From Fusobacterium sp. FSA-380-WT-3A (GTDB taxonomy: Bacteria; Fusobacteriota; Fusobacteriia; Fusobacteriales; Fusobacteriaceae), in contig NZ_JABAFQ010000006.1 of the NCBI RefSeq assembly GCF_012843705.1, positions 39,589-103,588 on the forward strand: DNA of 64,000 bases, given 5' to 3'. The notes beneath the pieces were generated by a model. That model made no database searches. It was not told the DNA's origin and saw only the letters and a program-made list of their open reading frames with translations. Of this stretch, positions 27,724-35,185 are shown piece after piece. Every line of letters begins with the position of its first letter. Within the stretch, counting starts at the first letter, position 1. A program made the position numbers and the translations under genes.

Positions 27724-27939
27724 ATGGAAAGTAAAGAATTTTGTAGTTGTACAGATTTAAACTGTCCTAATCATCCTACTAATCATGACAAAGGCTGCAA
27801 TCTTTGTATTTTAAAATGTTTAAAATTAGGTGAAATCCCTTCTTGTTTTTTTAATGATATTTCTAAAGAAAAACCAGAAAATGGAGATTATTCCTATAAA
27901 GGATTTGCCAATTTTATATTAAAACATAATAAAAATTAA
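27724..27939 (+). CDS. DUF6485-like small cysteine-rich protein
   Basis: A protein of about 71 residues with eight cysteines, mostly in its first half: FCSCTDLNCPNHPTNHDKGC, then CILKC and SCFF. The pattern CxCxxxxCxxHxxxxxxGCxxC suggests a metal or Fe-S site. It resembles the DUF6485 family, of unknown function (recognition from memory of the pattern). It lies 11 bp after the Fur-family gene, which suggests co-transcription and a link to metal or redox stress. ATG 27724 lacks a strong binding site; GTG 27715 in frame is the alternative start. Confidence 0.7.
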   Translation: MESKEFCSCTDLNCPNHPTNHDKGCNLCILKCLKLGEIPSCFFNDISKEKPENGDYSYKGFANFILKHNKN

Positions 27940-27940
27940 T

Positions 27941-27969
27941 AAATAGCACGATATATTCGTGCTATTTTT
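27941..27969 (+). terminator. Terminator after the Fur/DUF6485 pair
   Basis: An 11-bp perfect stem AAATAGCACGA/TCGTGCTATTT with loop TATAT and following T-run. A weaker inverted repeat (CTATTACA/TGTAATAG, 27992-28020) downstream may serve argG on the other strand. Confidence 0.85.
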
Positions 27970-28061
27970 ATTTTCTAATAAAGAAAAAGAACTATTACAA
28001 ATTATTATAAAATGTAATAGCCCCCTTCCTTTAGTTTTAAAAGTTTTGGTTTGTTTACTTA

Positions 28062-29261
28062 TTATTTATTTCTTAAAAGAGCTTGAATTTTAATAGGTAG
28101 TCCAAATAAGTTTATAAATCCTTCAGCATCTTTTTGGTTATAAACATTATCTTCATCAAATGTAGAGAAGTCTTCAGAATATAATGAATATGGAGATTCC
28201 ATTCCTTGAAGTATAATATTTCCTTTATAAAGTTTTAAATTTACAACTCCTGTTACAAATTTTTGTGAAACATCTACAAAAGCAGAAATTGCTTCTCTAT
28301 AAGTTGTAAACCATTGTCCATTATAAATTAATTTTGCCATATAGTTAGATAAATTTTCTTTAGCTTGAAATGTTTCTCTATCTAAACATAATCTTTCTAA
28401 TTCTTCATGGGCAAAATATAAAATTGTTCCACCTGGTGTTTCATAAACTCCACGAGATTTCATTCCAACTAATCTATTTTCTACTAAATCTATAACTCCT
28501 ACTCCATGTTTACTTCCAAGTTCATTAAGTTGTTTTATTAATTCTACCCCTGAAAGAGCAACTCCATTTAATTTAGTAGGTACTCCTTGTTCAAATTCTA
28601 TAGAGATTGTTTCTCCCTCTTCTGGAGTATCTTCTAAAGGTTTTACCCATTGTAAAAGTTCTGAATAATTAGGTGTATTACTTGGATTTTCAAGTTCTAG
28701 ACCTTCATGGCTTATATGGAAAAGATTTTCATCTCTACTGTATGAAGAATTTTCTTTAAAAGGTAATTCAATTCCTTTTGATTTTAAATATTCAATCTCT
28801 TGTTTTCTAGATTTTATATCCCAAATACGCCAAGGAGCGATAATTTTTATATTAGGAGCTAAAGCTTTTATTCCTAATTCAAATCTAACTTGGTCATTTC
28901 CTTTTCCTGTTGCTCCATGAACAATATAGTTAGCTCCTTCTTGTTTAGCTATCTCTACTAAAGCTTTTGATATAACAGGTCTTGCTATTGAAGTTCCTAA
29001 AAGATATTTTCCTTCATATTTAGCTCCTGATTTTATCATTGGAAATATATATTCGTCTACTAATTCTTGTGTTTTATCTACAGCATAAAATTTTGATGCT
29101 CCACTTTCTTTGGCTTTTTTAGCTACTGCCTCAAAATCATCTTTTTGTCCTACATTTACAGATACTGCTATTACTTCAAAATCATAATTTTCTTTTAACC
29201 AAGGTATAATTACTGATGTATCTAATCCTCCAGAATATGCTAAAACAACTTTTTCTTTCAT
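28062..29261 (-). CDS. argG: Argininosuccinate synthase
   Basis: A 399-residue ATP-dependent ligase joining citrulline and aspartate. The N-terminal PP-loop is [12 protein letters not shown] (residues 7-18); further blocks [14 protein letters not shown] [10 protein letters not shown] (about 87-96), [14 protein letters not shown] (about 114-127) and [18 protein letters not shown] are conserved. argH is not adjacent, so the arginine pathway genes are scattered. The gene starts 31 bp behind an amino-acid binding protein gene in the same direction, and both lie behind a leader with a candidate arginine attenuator. Confidence 0.97.
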   Translation of the reverse strand: MKEKVVLAYSGGLDTSVIIPWLKENYDFEVIAVSVNVGQKDDFEAVAKKAKESGASKFYAVDKTQELVDEYIFPMIKSGAKYEGKYLLGTSIARPVISKALVEIAKQEGANYIVHGATGKGNDQVRFELGIKALAPNIKIIAPWRIWDIKSRKQEIEYLKSKGIELPFKENSSYSRDENLFHISHEGLELENPSNTPNYSELLQWVKPLEDTPEEGETISIEFEQGVPTKLNGVALSGVELIKQLNELGSKHGVGVIDLVENRLVGMKSRGVYETPGGTILYFAHEELERLCLDRETFQAKENLSNYMAKLIYNGQWFTTYREAISAFVDVSQKFVTGVVNLKLYKGNIILQGMESPYSLYSEDFSTFDEDNVYNQKDAEGFINLFGLPIKIQALLRNK

Positions 29262-29292
29262 TTTCTTCCTCCATAGATTTATTATAAATTAA

Positions 29293-30021
29293 TTAGTCTT
29301 GTGCAAAATATTTTTTCATAAGTTTATCAAAAGTTCCATCTTTTACTAATGATTTATAGGCATCATTAATTTCTGTTGCTAATTCTTTATTATCTTTTCC
29401 AACAGCTATTGAATATTCTTCTTTAGCTATATCTGTATTTATTAATTTTAAATTTTTATTAGTTTTTACATAATTTTTTGCTGGTTCTGAATCTAATACA
29501 ACTGCTTGAACTTTTTTAGATTTTAAAGCCATAACAGCTTCTGAAGTAGCATTAAATCTTTGAACTTCTACTCCCTCTACTTTACTTACAGCTATATCTC
29601 CTGTATATCCTAAAACAACTCCAACTACATTTCCTGGTAAGTCATCATAAGATTTAATATTTTTAGATTTTGAATCTTCTGTATTTACTATTATCATTTG
29701 ACTTGATACAAAATAAGGGTCGGAGAAATTAACAAATTTCTTTCTCTCTTCTGTGGCTGTCATTCCAGCTATAATTACATCTATTTTTTTAGATTGAAGT
29801 GCTGGTAATAGTCCATCAAAAGCTATATTTTTCCAAATAATTTCTTTATCTATTTTTTCTCCAATAGCCTCCATTAATTCAACATCAAATCCAACTATTT
29901 TTCCATTTTCTAAATATTCAAAAGGTTCAAATTCTGCATTTGTTCCAACATATAATTTGTCAGATTTTCCAAAAGTAACAAGTGATAAAAGTGTCATAAT
30001 AAGTAAAACTAATTTTTTCAT
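29293..30021 (-). CDS. Periplasmic polar amino acid-binding protein (ABC transporter, orphan)
   Basis: A 242-residue family 3 solute-binding protein. Signal peptide MKKLVLLIMTLLSLVTFG is followed by LYVGTNAEFEPFEY, GFDVELMEAIGEK, the ligand-site region IIAGMTATEERKKFVNFSDPY and later VVLGYTGDIAV. There is no lipobox Cys. This family binds arginine, lysine, glutamine and similar ligands; the argG neighbour and the Arg-codon leader suggest arginine, which is an inference. No permease or ATPase gene is adjacent. The ATG 30021 is chosen because CTAGGAGG lies 8 nt upstream and the signal peptide begins there; upstream in-frame codons run through the leader terminator and are not coding. Confidence 0.9.
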   Translation of the reverse strand: MKKLVLLIMTLLSLVTFGKSDKLYVGTNAEFEPFEYLENGKIVGFDVELMEAIGEKIDKEIIWKNIAFDGLLPALQSKKIDVIIAGMTATEERKKFVNFSDPYFVSSQMIIVNTEDSKSKNIKSYDDLPGNVVGVVLGYTGDIAVSKVEGVEVQRFNATSEAVMALKSKKVQAVVLDSEPAKNYVKTNKNLKLINTDIAKEEYSIAVGKDNKELATEINDAYKSLVKDGTFDKLMKKYFAQD

Positions 30022-30073
30022 AAAAATCCTCCTAGTAAAATAAAATTTATAAAAATTAAAAATTTTTGGCAAT

Positions 30074-30102
30074 AAAAAAAGACCAACTTTAATGTTAGTC
30101 TT
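30074..30102 (-). terminator. Leader terminator (attenuator) ahead of the binding-protein/argG operon
   Basis: On the minus strand AAGACTAAC (30102-30094) pairs with GTTGGTCTT (30087-30079) around a 6-nt loop and is followed by seven T residues, 53 nt upstream of the binding-protein start codon. The left arm and loop include TAACATTAAA, which can pair instead with a segment of the upstream leader ORF. Confidence 0.8.
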
Positions 30103-30187
30103 CATCGCAAATAAACTATAAAACATATAAGATTAAATTTAAAATAAAAATATTAAGAAAAATACCTACTCTAACTCAAACTTTAAA

Positions 30188-30295
30188 TTAATCCTGCCTT
30201 AAAGAAATTACAATGTCTTGATTAACATTAAATAAACTAAGATATTTAGTTGTTGTAGAATTTTTCCTGTTCCTTAAATTTAATGTTACTAACAT
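30188..30295 (-). CDS. 35-codon leader ORF with Arg codons, candidate attenuation peptide
   Basis: ATG at 30295 is 8 nt after a perfect GGAGG site and the ORF ends at TAA 30190-30188. The peptide starts MLVTLNLRNRKNSTTTK. Arg codons at positions 8, 10 and 33 are all AGG, which is uncommon here, where AGA dominates. Segment A (30288-30278, TAACATTAAAT) lies just before Arg8, and segment B (30233-30223) is its exact 11-nt complement. B can also pair over 10 nt with segment C (30097-30088) inside the downstream terminator. The arrangement is that of a classical leader peptide rather than of a functional protein, though a small protein cannot be excluded. Confidence 0.75.
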   Translation of the reverse strand: MLVTLNLRNRKNSTTTKYLSLFNVNQDIVISLRQD

Positions 30296-30327
30296 TGTCT
30301 CTTCCTCCTTCTTATTTTATTAGAGCA

Positions 30328-30356
30328 ATATTATCACAAAAAAATTTTCTTGTCAA
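30328..30356 (-). promoter_or_regulatory. Promoter of the leader/binding-protein/argG operon
   Basis: The minus strand has TTGACA (30351-30356), a 17-nt spacer and TAATAT (30328-30333). The predicted start near 30321 gives a leader of about 300 nt before the first structural gene. Confidence 0.85.
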
Positions 30357-30390
30357 CAAAAAATTAAAAAATTTTATAAAAAAAATTTTC

Positions 30391-30419
30391 TTTAAAGTTA
30401 AAAGAGAATATAGTATAAT
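30391..30419 (+). promoter_or_regulatory. Promoter of the TolC/HlyD/MacB-like operon
   Basis: TTTAAA (30391-30396), a 17-nt spacer and TATAAT (30414-30419), 35 bp before the first gene; divergent from the argG operon promoter. Confidence 0.6.
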
Positions 30420-30453
30420 CTTTTTATGAAAAAACATTTGAGGTGAATAATTT

Positions 30454-31758
30454 ATGCTGATAAGTAAAAAATACCTATTTAAAATCTTTATGTTTTTAAT
30501 ATTTCCTGTACTATCTTATGGAAATAATATAACACTTGATGAGATGTTAAATATGATAGATATAAAAAATTTTGATAAAAAAATCTATGATTTAGAGATA
30601 GAAAAAAATCTTTCTAAAGAAAAATTTTATAATTTAGATTCATATAATGGGGTTAAAGGTGAAGCTGATATAAAATATGATTATGATAAAGATAAGTATG
30701 ACACAAATGGCAAATTGACTTATGGAGATTTCTATGTAAATATCTCTAAAAATAAAATCTCAAATGATATAGATAATGGAGATAGTGAAATTATCTGTGG
30801 TATAAATAAAAATTTAAAAAATATAATTTATTCTAAAAGTGATAGTGAATTAAAAAAATTAGACTATTTAAAAATGAAAGATAAATTTTATTATTTAGAT
30901 AAACTTGAAAGTAAAAAAATAGATTTAATAAATCTTTATGAAGAATATAAAAATAATGAGTTTGAAACAAAATTAAAAAGTAACAATCTTTCAAAATTAA
31001 AAACAGAAGAAAAAATCTTAAAAAAATCTTATGAATTAGGTGCTATTCCAAAAATTGATTTACAAACTTTACAAGTTAGTAGAGAAAATTTAGAGATTGA
31101 ATTAAAAATCTTAGATAAAAATCTAAAAAAAATAAAAGATAGGTTTTTATATGAATTCAATATTGATATTTCTAATAAAACTTTGGCAGATATTCAAGTA
31201 AAACAAATTGATATTTCAAAATACATTCCAAATATTGGAGAAAGATATTTACAAAGTTTAGACTTAGATAGAAAAATTACAATAGAAAATATCAATTACC
31301 TATCTTATTCTAATAAAGTTCCTGATATTTCTTTGGGAATAGAAAGAAAAAAAGAGACTCATAACAATACAAATTCAGAAAATAGAATATTTTTAAAAGT
31401 TTCTAAAGATTTATTTTATTATGATGTAAATCTAGAAAATGAAAAAATAAATCTTGCTCAACAAAATATAAATTACAGAAAAGAAAATGAAAAAAATATT
31501 TCAAATCAATTAAAAATACAAGAAAATTATAATAATTTTTATAGAAATTATATTATAAATAAAAATAAAGCGAACTTAGAAAGTAATAAATATGAAATAA
31601 TGAAAAAAAAATATACTTTAGGAAATATCACTTATGTAGAAGTTATGGATGTATTTGAAGATTACCTAAAATTTGAAGTAGAAGCTGAAAAGGCTAAAAA
31701 TTTATTTAATGGATATATCTATGAAATAATGGTCAGAGGAGAAAAAAATCATGAATAA
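30454..31758 (+). CDS. TolC-family outer membrane efflux channel protein
   Basis: A 434-residue exported protein with a signal peptide (LFKIFMFLIFPVLSYG). It is largely alpha-helical with repeated heptad-like segments, and has the duplicated pattern of outer membrane efflux proteins: LKKSYELGAIPKIDLQTLQ (about residues 189-207) and, at the C-terminal equivalent, MKKKYTLGNITYVEVMDVFEDY (about 383-404). It should form the outer-membrane channel for the adaptor and ABC pair encoded next. Sequence conservation is low, so the call rests on the repeats and on context. It overlaps the adaptor gene by 8 nt. Confidence 0.82.
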   Translation: MLISKKYLFKIFMFLIFPVLSYGNNITLDEMLNMIDIKNFDKKIYDLEIEKNLSKEKFYNLDSYNGVKGEADIKYDYDKDKYDTNGKLTYGDFYVNISKNKISNDIDNGDSEIICGINKNLKNIIYSKSDSELKKLDYLKMKDKFYYLDKLESKKIDLINLYEEYKNNEFETKLKSNNLSKLKTEEKILKKSYELGAIPKIDLQTLQVSRENLEIELKILDKNLKKIKDRFLYEFNIDISNKTLADIQVKQIDISKYIPNIGERYLQSLDLDRKITIENINYLSYSNKVPDISLGIERKKETHNNTNSENRIFLKVSKDLFYYDVNLENEKINLAQQNINYRKENEKNISNQLKIQENYNNFYRNYIINKNKANLESNKYEIMKKKYTLGNITYVEVMDVFEDYLKFEVEAEKAKNLFNGYIYEIMVRGEKNHE

Positions 31759-32863
31759 ACAACTGAGAATAATTACTGTTATAAGTCTTATATTGATTTT
31801 ATTAGGTAGTGGTATTTTTATTTCAAAAAATAAAAAAAGCAATAAAAAAGAAATAATATATCCTACAAGAATTATTTCAACTAATAATAAAAGAGGATAT
31901 ATCAATGTAGAAGGAAAAATAGAAGCAAATGATACAAAAAAAGTGTTTGTTGATAAAAAATTAAAAGTAGACGAAGTATTTATTCAAGAAGGTGATTATG
32001 TTGAAAAAGGTCAAATTCTTATGACTTTTGATGAAACAGAAAGGAATAATATAATTAGAAATTTAAAAAGAGAAGAATTAAGCTTAGCAAAAATTAAAAG
32101 AAATTTAGAGGTTGAAAAAGAGTTATTAAAATTAGGTGGAAGTTCTGTTAATTACATTAAAGAATTAGAAGAAGAAATTCAAAGATATGAAATAAATATT
32201 GAAGAATATCAAGAAGATTTATTGAAAACTGCTGAAAAAATAATAAGTCCTGTAAGTGGAACTGTTACATCTTTACTTGCTCAAGAAAATTATTCTGTAA
32301 ATACTGATGAACCCTTGATGGAAATAGCAGATTTATCAAATATAAAAATAGTTTTAGAAGTTGCAGAATATGATATAAAAGACATTTATCTTGGTCAAAA
32401 TCTTGAAATAAAACCAGAAGCTTTTGAAAAAAAACTTTCTTTTAAAGGAAAAATTACTAAAATATCTAAAATTTCAAAACCATCTTCTACTACATCTGAA
32501 AATATTGTAGAAGTTGAGGTTACTCCTCTTGAAGAAATACCAAATATAATTCCTGGATTTAAAGTTTCAGCAAAAATCTTTTTAGAAAAAAATGATGATA
32601 TTACTATTTCTAAAAATGCTTTGCTTGAGGATAACAATCAATACTATGTTTTTATTGTTGATTCTAATAACACACTTATTAGAAAAGATGTAGAAATTGA
32701 AAATATAAAAGGTGACTCAATAATTATAAAAAGTGGTTTAAAAATAGGAGATGAAATATTAACAACTCCTAGTCTTACATTAAAGCCTAATGATAAAATT
32801 TTTAAAAAGACTCTTAATAAGGTTGAAAATAAAGGTGAAAAACTTGATAATACAAATAAATAA
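31751..32863 (+). CDS. HlyD/MacA-family periplasmic adaptor subunit
   Basis: A 370-residue membrane-fusion protein: one N-terminal transmembrane anchor (IITVISLILILLGSGIFI), a lipoyl-type domain (VDEVFIQEGDYVEKGQILMTFDETE, about residues 73-97), a short coiled-coil hairpin (about 100-160), the second lipoyl half (KIISPVSGTVTSLLAQENYSV) and beta-barrel region. It bridges the inner-membrane ABC transporter and the TolC-like channel. Exported substrate is unknown. Its end overlaps the ATPase gene by 20 nt. Confidence 0.88.
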   Translation: MNKQLRIITVISLILILLGSGIFISKNKKSNKKEIIYPTRIISTNNKRGYINVEGKIEANDTKKVFVDKKLKVDEVFIQEGDYVEKGQILMTFDETERNNIIRNLKREELSLAKIKRNLEVEKELLKLGGSSVNYIKELEEEIQRYEINIEEYQEDLLKTAEKIISPVSGTVTSLLAQENYSVNTDEPLMEIADLSNIKIVLEVAEYDIKDIYLGQNLEIKPEAFEKKLSFKGKITKISKISKPSSTTSENIVEVEVTPLEEIPNIIPGFKVSAKIFLEKNDDITISKNALLEDNNQYYVFIVDSNNTLIRKDVEIENIKGDSIIIKSGLKIGDEILTTPSLTLKPNDKIFKKTLNKVENKGEKLDNTNK

Positions 32864-33524
32864 TATAAATAAATATTATATAAATGGAGAAAACAAACTT
32901 CACGCTTTAAAAAATATTAATTTTAGTATAAAAAAAGGTGAGTTTGTCGCTATTATGGGAAGTAGTGGAAGTGGTAAATCTACTATGATGAATATTTTAG
33001 GTTGTCTTGACAAAGAGTTTGAAGGAGAATATATACTAGATGATGTAAATATTTCAAACTTAACAGAGAATGAAATTTGTAAAATTAGAAATTCAAAAAT
33101 AGGATTTGTTTTTCAATCTTTTAATCTACTTCCAAAATTAACTACTGAAGAAAATGTAGAACTTCCTTTAGTTTATGCTGGTGTTGAAAAAGAAGAGAGA
33201 AAAAAGAGAGCTTTGGAAGTCTTAAAAAAAGTTGGACTTGAAAAAAGAGTTCACCATAAACCTAATGAACTTTCTGGTGGACAAAGACAAAGAGTAGCCA
33301 TTGCTAGAGCTTTAATCAATAACCCCTCTGTTATTCTAGCTGATGAACCTACTGGAAATTTAGATAGTGTTTCTGAAAATGAAATAATGAATCTATTTGA
33401 AGAATTGAATAATCAGGGAAAAACAATAATAATTGTAAGCCATGAGCCTGAAATAGCAAATTTTTGTAAAAGAATTTTAGTATTTAAAGATGGTGAAATA
33501 ATAAAAGATGGTGAAAGTAAATGA
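32844..33524 (+). CDS. ABC transporter ATP-binding protein, MacB/LolD type
   Basis: A 226-residue ATPase with Walker [11 protein letters not shown] (about residues 37-46), Q-loop [13 protein letters not shown], signature [15 protein letters not shown] and Walker [13 protein letters not shown]. This is the MacB/LolD/FtsE class, separate from its permease here, whereas MacB in E. coli is fused. TTG 32844 is chosen as start because AAAGGTG lies 7 nt before it and the mature family N terminus begins there; an upstream ATG at 32790 would add 18 basic residues and lies within the adaptor gene. It overlaps the permease gene by 4 nt. Confidence 0.9.
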   Translation: MIIQINNINKYYINGENKLHALKNINFSIKKGEFVAIMGSSGSGKSTMMNILGCLDKEFEGEYILDDVNISNLTENEICKIRNSKIGFVFQSFNLLPKLTTEENVELPLVYAGVEKEERKKRALEVLKKVGLEKRVHHKPNELSGGQRQRVAIARALINNPSVILADEPTGNLDSVSENEIMNLFEELNNQGKTIIIVSHEPEIANFCKRILVFKDGEIIKDGESK

Positions 33525-34741
33525 ATTTTATAGAAAGTTTTAACAGTGCCATAAAAAGTTTAAAAGGAAATAGAGCTCGTTCTTTTCTTACTATGTTAGG
33601 AATTATCATAGGAATTTCATCTGTTATAACTATGTCAGCTATTGGAAAAGGTGGTCAAAAAAATATAACTGGAAAATTAAAAGAAAATGGTTATGGAAAA
33701 TTTACTGTTTATGCTGATATGAAAGATGAAAATTTTAGATGGAAATATCTTTTTGAGGATGAAATGATAGAAAAATTAAAGACTACAAAAGAATTTAAAA
33801 ATATAAGTCCTAAGATTACTCAAAGAATTTATTCCAAAATTAAAGACAGATTTGAAATTGTATGGTTAACTGTAGCTACTCCTGAATATCAAAAAATAGA
33901 TAAAGTAAATTTTTTATATGGTAGAGATTTTATATCTTTTGAATATAATTCAGGTGAAAAAATAGTTATAATTGATAATATCACAGCTAAAGATATTTTT
34001 GGCTCTCCACAAAATGCTTTAGGAAAAAATATAAGACTAGCTCTTACTAGAAAAGACCCTGAAATAGATTATAGAATAGTTGGAGTCTTTGAAAATAATT
34101 TTGAAGATTATGTTAAGGCCATGGGTGGAAAAAGAATTCCTCGATTTGCAAGATTTCCTCTTTCTACCTATGAAAGATTGTATGATAATGCTTCTAATTA
34201 TAGTAGTATTGTTGTAGAATCTAAGGACCCAACAAAAGCTTCAGAAGATATGGCCAAAATGAAAAAAATTTTAGAAGACATTACTGGAGTTTCTGATTTG
34301 TATGAAGTAAAAGCTCTATCTGACGGAGCTGCTTCTTTTGATAATATTCTAAGTACTCTAAATTTATTTGTAACCTTTGTAGCTGGTATCTCTCTTTTTG
34401 TTGGAGGAGTTGGAGTAATGAATATTATGCTTGTTAGTGTAATTGAAAGAACAAAAGAAATTGGAATAAGAAAAGCTATTGGAGCTACTAACAGAGATAT
34501 TATGTTTCAATTTTTAATAGAATCTATTATTCTAACTGGATTTGGTGGACTTTTAGGAATTATTTTAGGATTCATTCTTGGAAATATTATTGGAAAAATC
34601 GTTAATATTCCACCATTATTTTCAATCTCTTCAATGATAATTTCTTTAATAGTTTCTATGGGAATTGGTATTTTATTTGGAGTTATTCCAGCTAAAAAAG
34701 CAGCTGAACTAAATCCAATTGAAGCTTTAAGAAGTGAATAA
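33521..34741 (+). CDS. MacB-type ABC transporter permease
   Basis: A 406-residue permease: an N-terminal transmembrane helix (RSFLTMLGIIIGISSVI), a large periplasmic MacB core domain (about residues 50-270) and three C-terminal transmembrane helices of the FtsX domain, with the conserved NIMLVSVIERTKEIGIRKAIGA segment split around residue 320 and the PAKKAAELNPIEALR ending. With the ATPase, adaptor and TolC-like protein it makes a tripartite exporter for a macrolide-, peptide- or lipoprotein-like substrate (family knowledge; actual substrate unknown). Start overlaps the ATPase stop (ATGA). Confidence 0.9.
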   Translation: MNFIESFNSAIKSLKGNRARSFLTMLGIIIGISSVITMSAIGKGGQKNITGKLKENGYGKFTVYADMKDENFRWKYLFEDEMIEKLKTTKEFKNISPKITQRIYSKIKDRFEIVWLTVATPEYQKIDKVNFLYGRDFISFEYNSGEKIVIIDNITAKDIFGSPQNALGKNIRLALTRKDPEIDYRIVGVFENNFEDYVKAMGGKRIPRFARFPLSTYERLYDNASNYSSIVVESKDPTKASEDMAKMKKILEDITGVSDLYEVKALSDGAASFDNILSTLNLFVTFVAGISLFVGGVGVMNIMLVSVIERTKEIGIRKAIGATNRDIMFQFLIESIILTGFGGLLGIILGFILGNIIGKIVNIPPLFSISSMIISLIVSMGIGILFGVIPAKKAAELNPIEALRSE

Positions 34742-34771
34742 ATTTATATTTTTATTCTATATTTAAAATAA

Positions 34772-34808
34772 AAAAGAGGATGATAGAAATTTCTAAACAT
34801 CCTCTTTT
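34772..34808. terminator. Bidirectional terminator after the efflux operon
   Basis: AAAAGAGGATG (34772-34782) pairs with CATCCTCTTTT (34798-34808), with A/T runs on either side; it separates the convergent exporter and yerC genes. Confidence 0.85.
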
Positions 34809-34822
34809 ATTTTATAGCACTT

Positions 34823-35107
34823 TTATTTTTTTAATCTTTTTATTATAGTCTCATATCCACCTGTTCCATATTTTAAGGCTTTGCTCACACGACTTAAAGT
34901 TGATGAAGAGATATTAAGATCTTTTAATATTTCTTCATAAGTTTTTCCTTTATTTAAAAGTTTTGCAGCTTCTAATCTATTACTCATTGCCTCAATCTCT
35001 TTATAAGTACATATATCTTCAAAAAAATCATAACATTCTTCTATAGTTTCTAGTTTTAAAAAAGCTTCAAATAAAGCATCATTCATGGGATTTTTTAGTT
35101 TATTCAT
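34823..35107 (-). CDS. yerC: YerC/YecD-family TrpR-like DNA-binding regulator
   Basis: A 94-residue protein of the TrpR superfamily. The helix-turn-helix is KTYEEILKDLNISSSTLSRV (about residues 58-77), followed by KALKYGTGGYE, a hallmark of the YerC group in Firmicutes and relatives. Ligand and targets are not known. ATG 35107 follows a GGAGGG site; an in-frame TTG 18 nt upstream overlaps that region. The promoter carries a palindrome like the E. coli Trp operator core, suggesting autoregulation. Confidence 0.88.
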   Translation of the reverse strand: MNKLKNPMNDALFEAFLKLETIEECYDFFEDICTYKEIEAMSNRLEAAKLLNKGKTYEEILKDLNISSSTLSRVSKALKYGTGGYETIIKRLKK

Positions 35108-35131
35108 ACTTCCCTCCAAGAGCACTTTAAT

Positions 35132-35149
35132 AATTTAGTCAACTAAATT
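35132..35149 (-). promoter_or_regulatory. Palindromic operator candidate at the yerC promoter
   Basis: AATTTAGTCAACTAAATT is an inverted repeat with perfect 8-bp arms and a 2-bp centre. It overlaps the last 3 bp of the -10 box and covers the predicted transcription start, the position of a repressor site. The core AGTTGACT on the minus strand is one base from AGTTAACT, the centre of the E. coli TrpR operator. Confidence 0.6.
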
Positions 35150-35175
35150 ATAATACTTATTCCCAAAAAAATCAA
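35147..35175 (-). promoter_or_regulatory. Promoter of yerC
   Basis: Minus strand TTGATT (35170-35175), a 17-nt spacer and TATAAT (35147-35152), 40 bp upstream of the start codon. Confidence 0.85.
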
Positions 35176-35185
35176 CTTTTTTATA

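Noticed and set aside
30022..30126. 35-residue N-terminal extension of the amino-acid binding protein
   Set aside because: It would be read through the terminator hairpin and would bury the signal peptide; the ATG at 30021 has the only good ribosome binding site.
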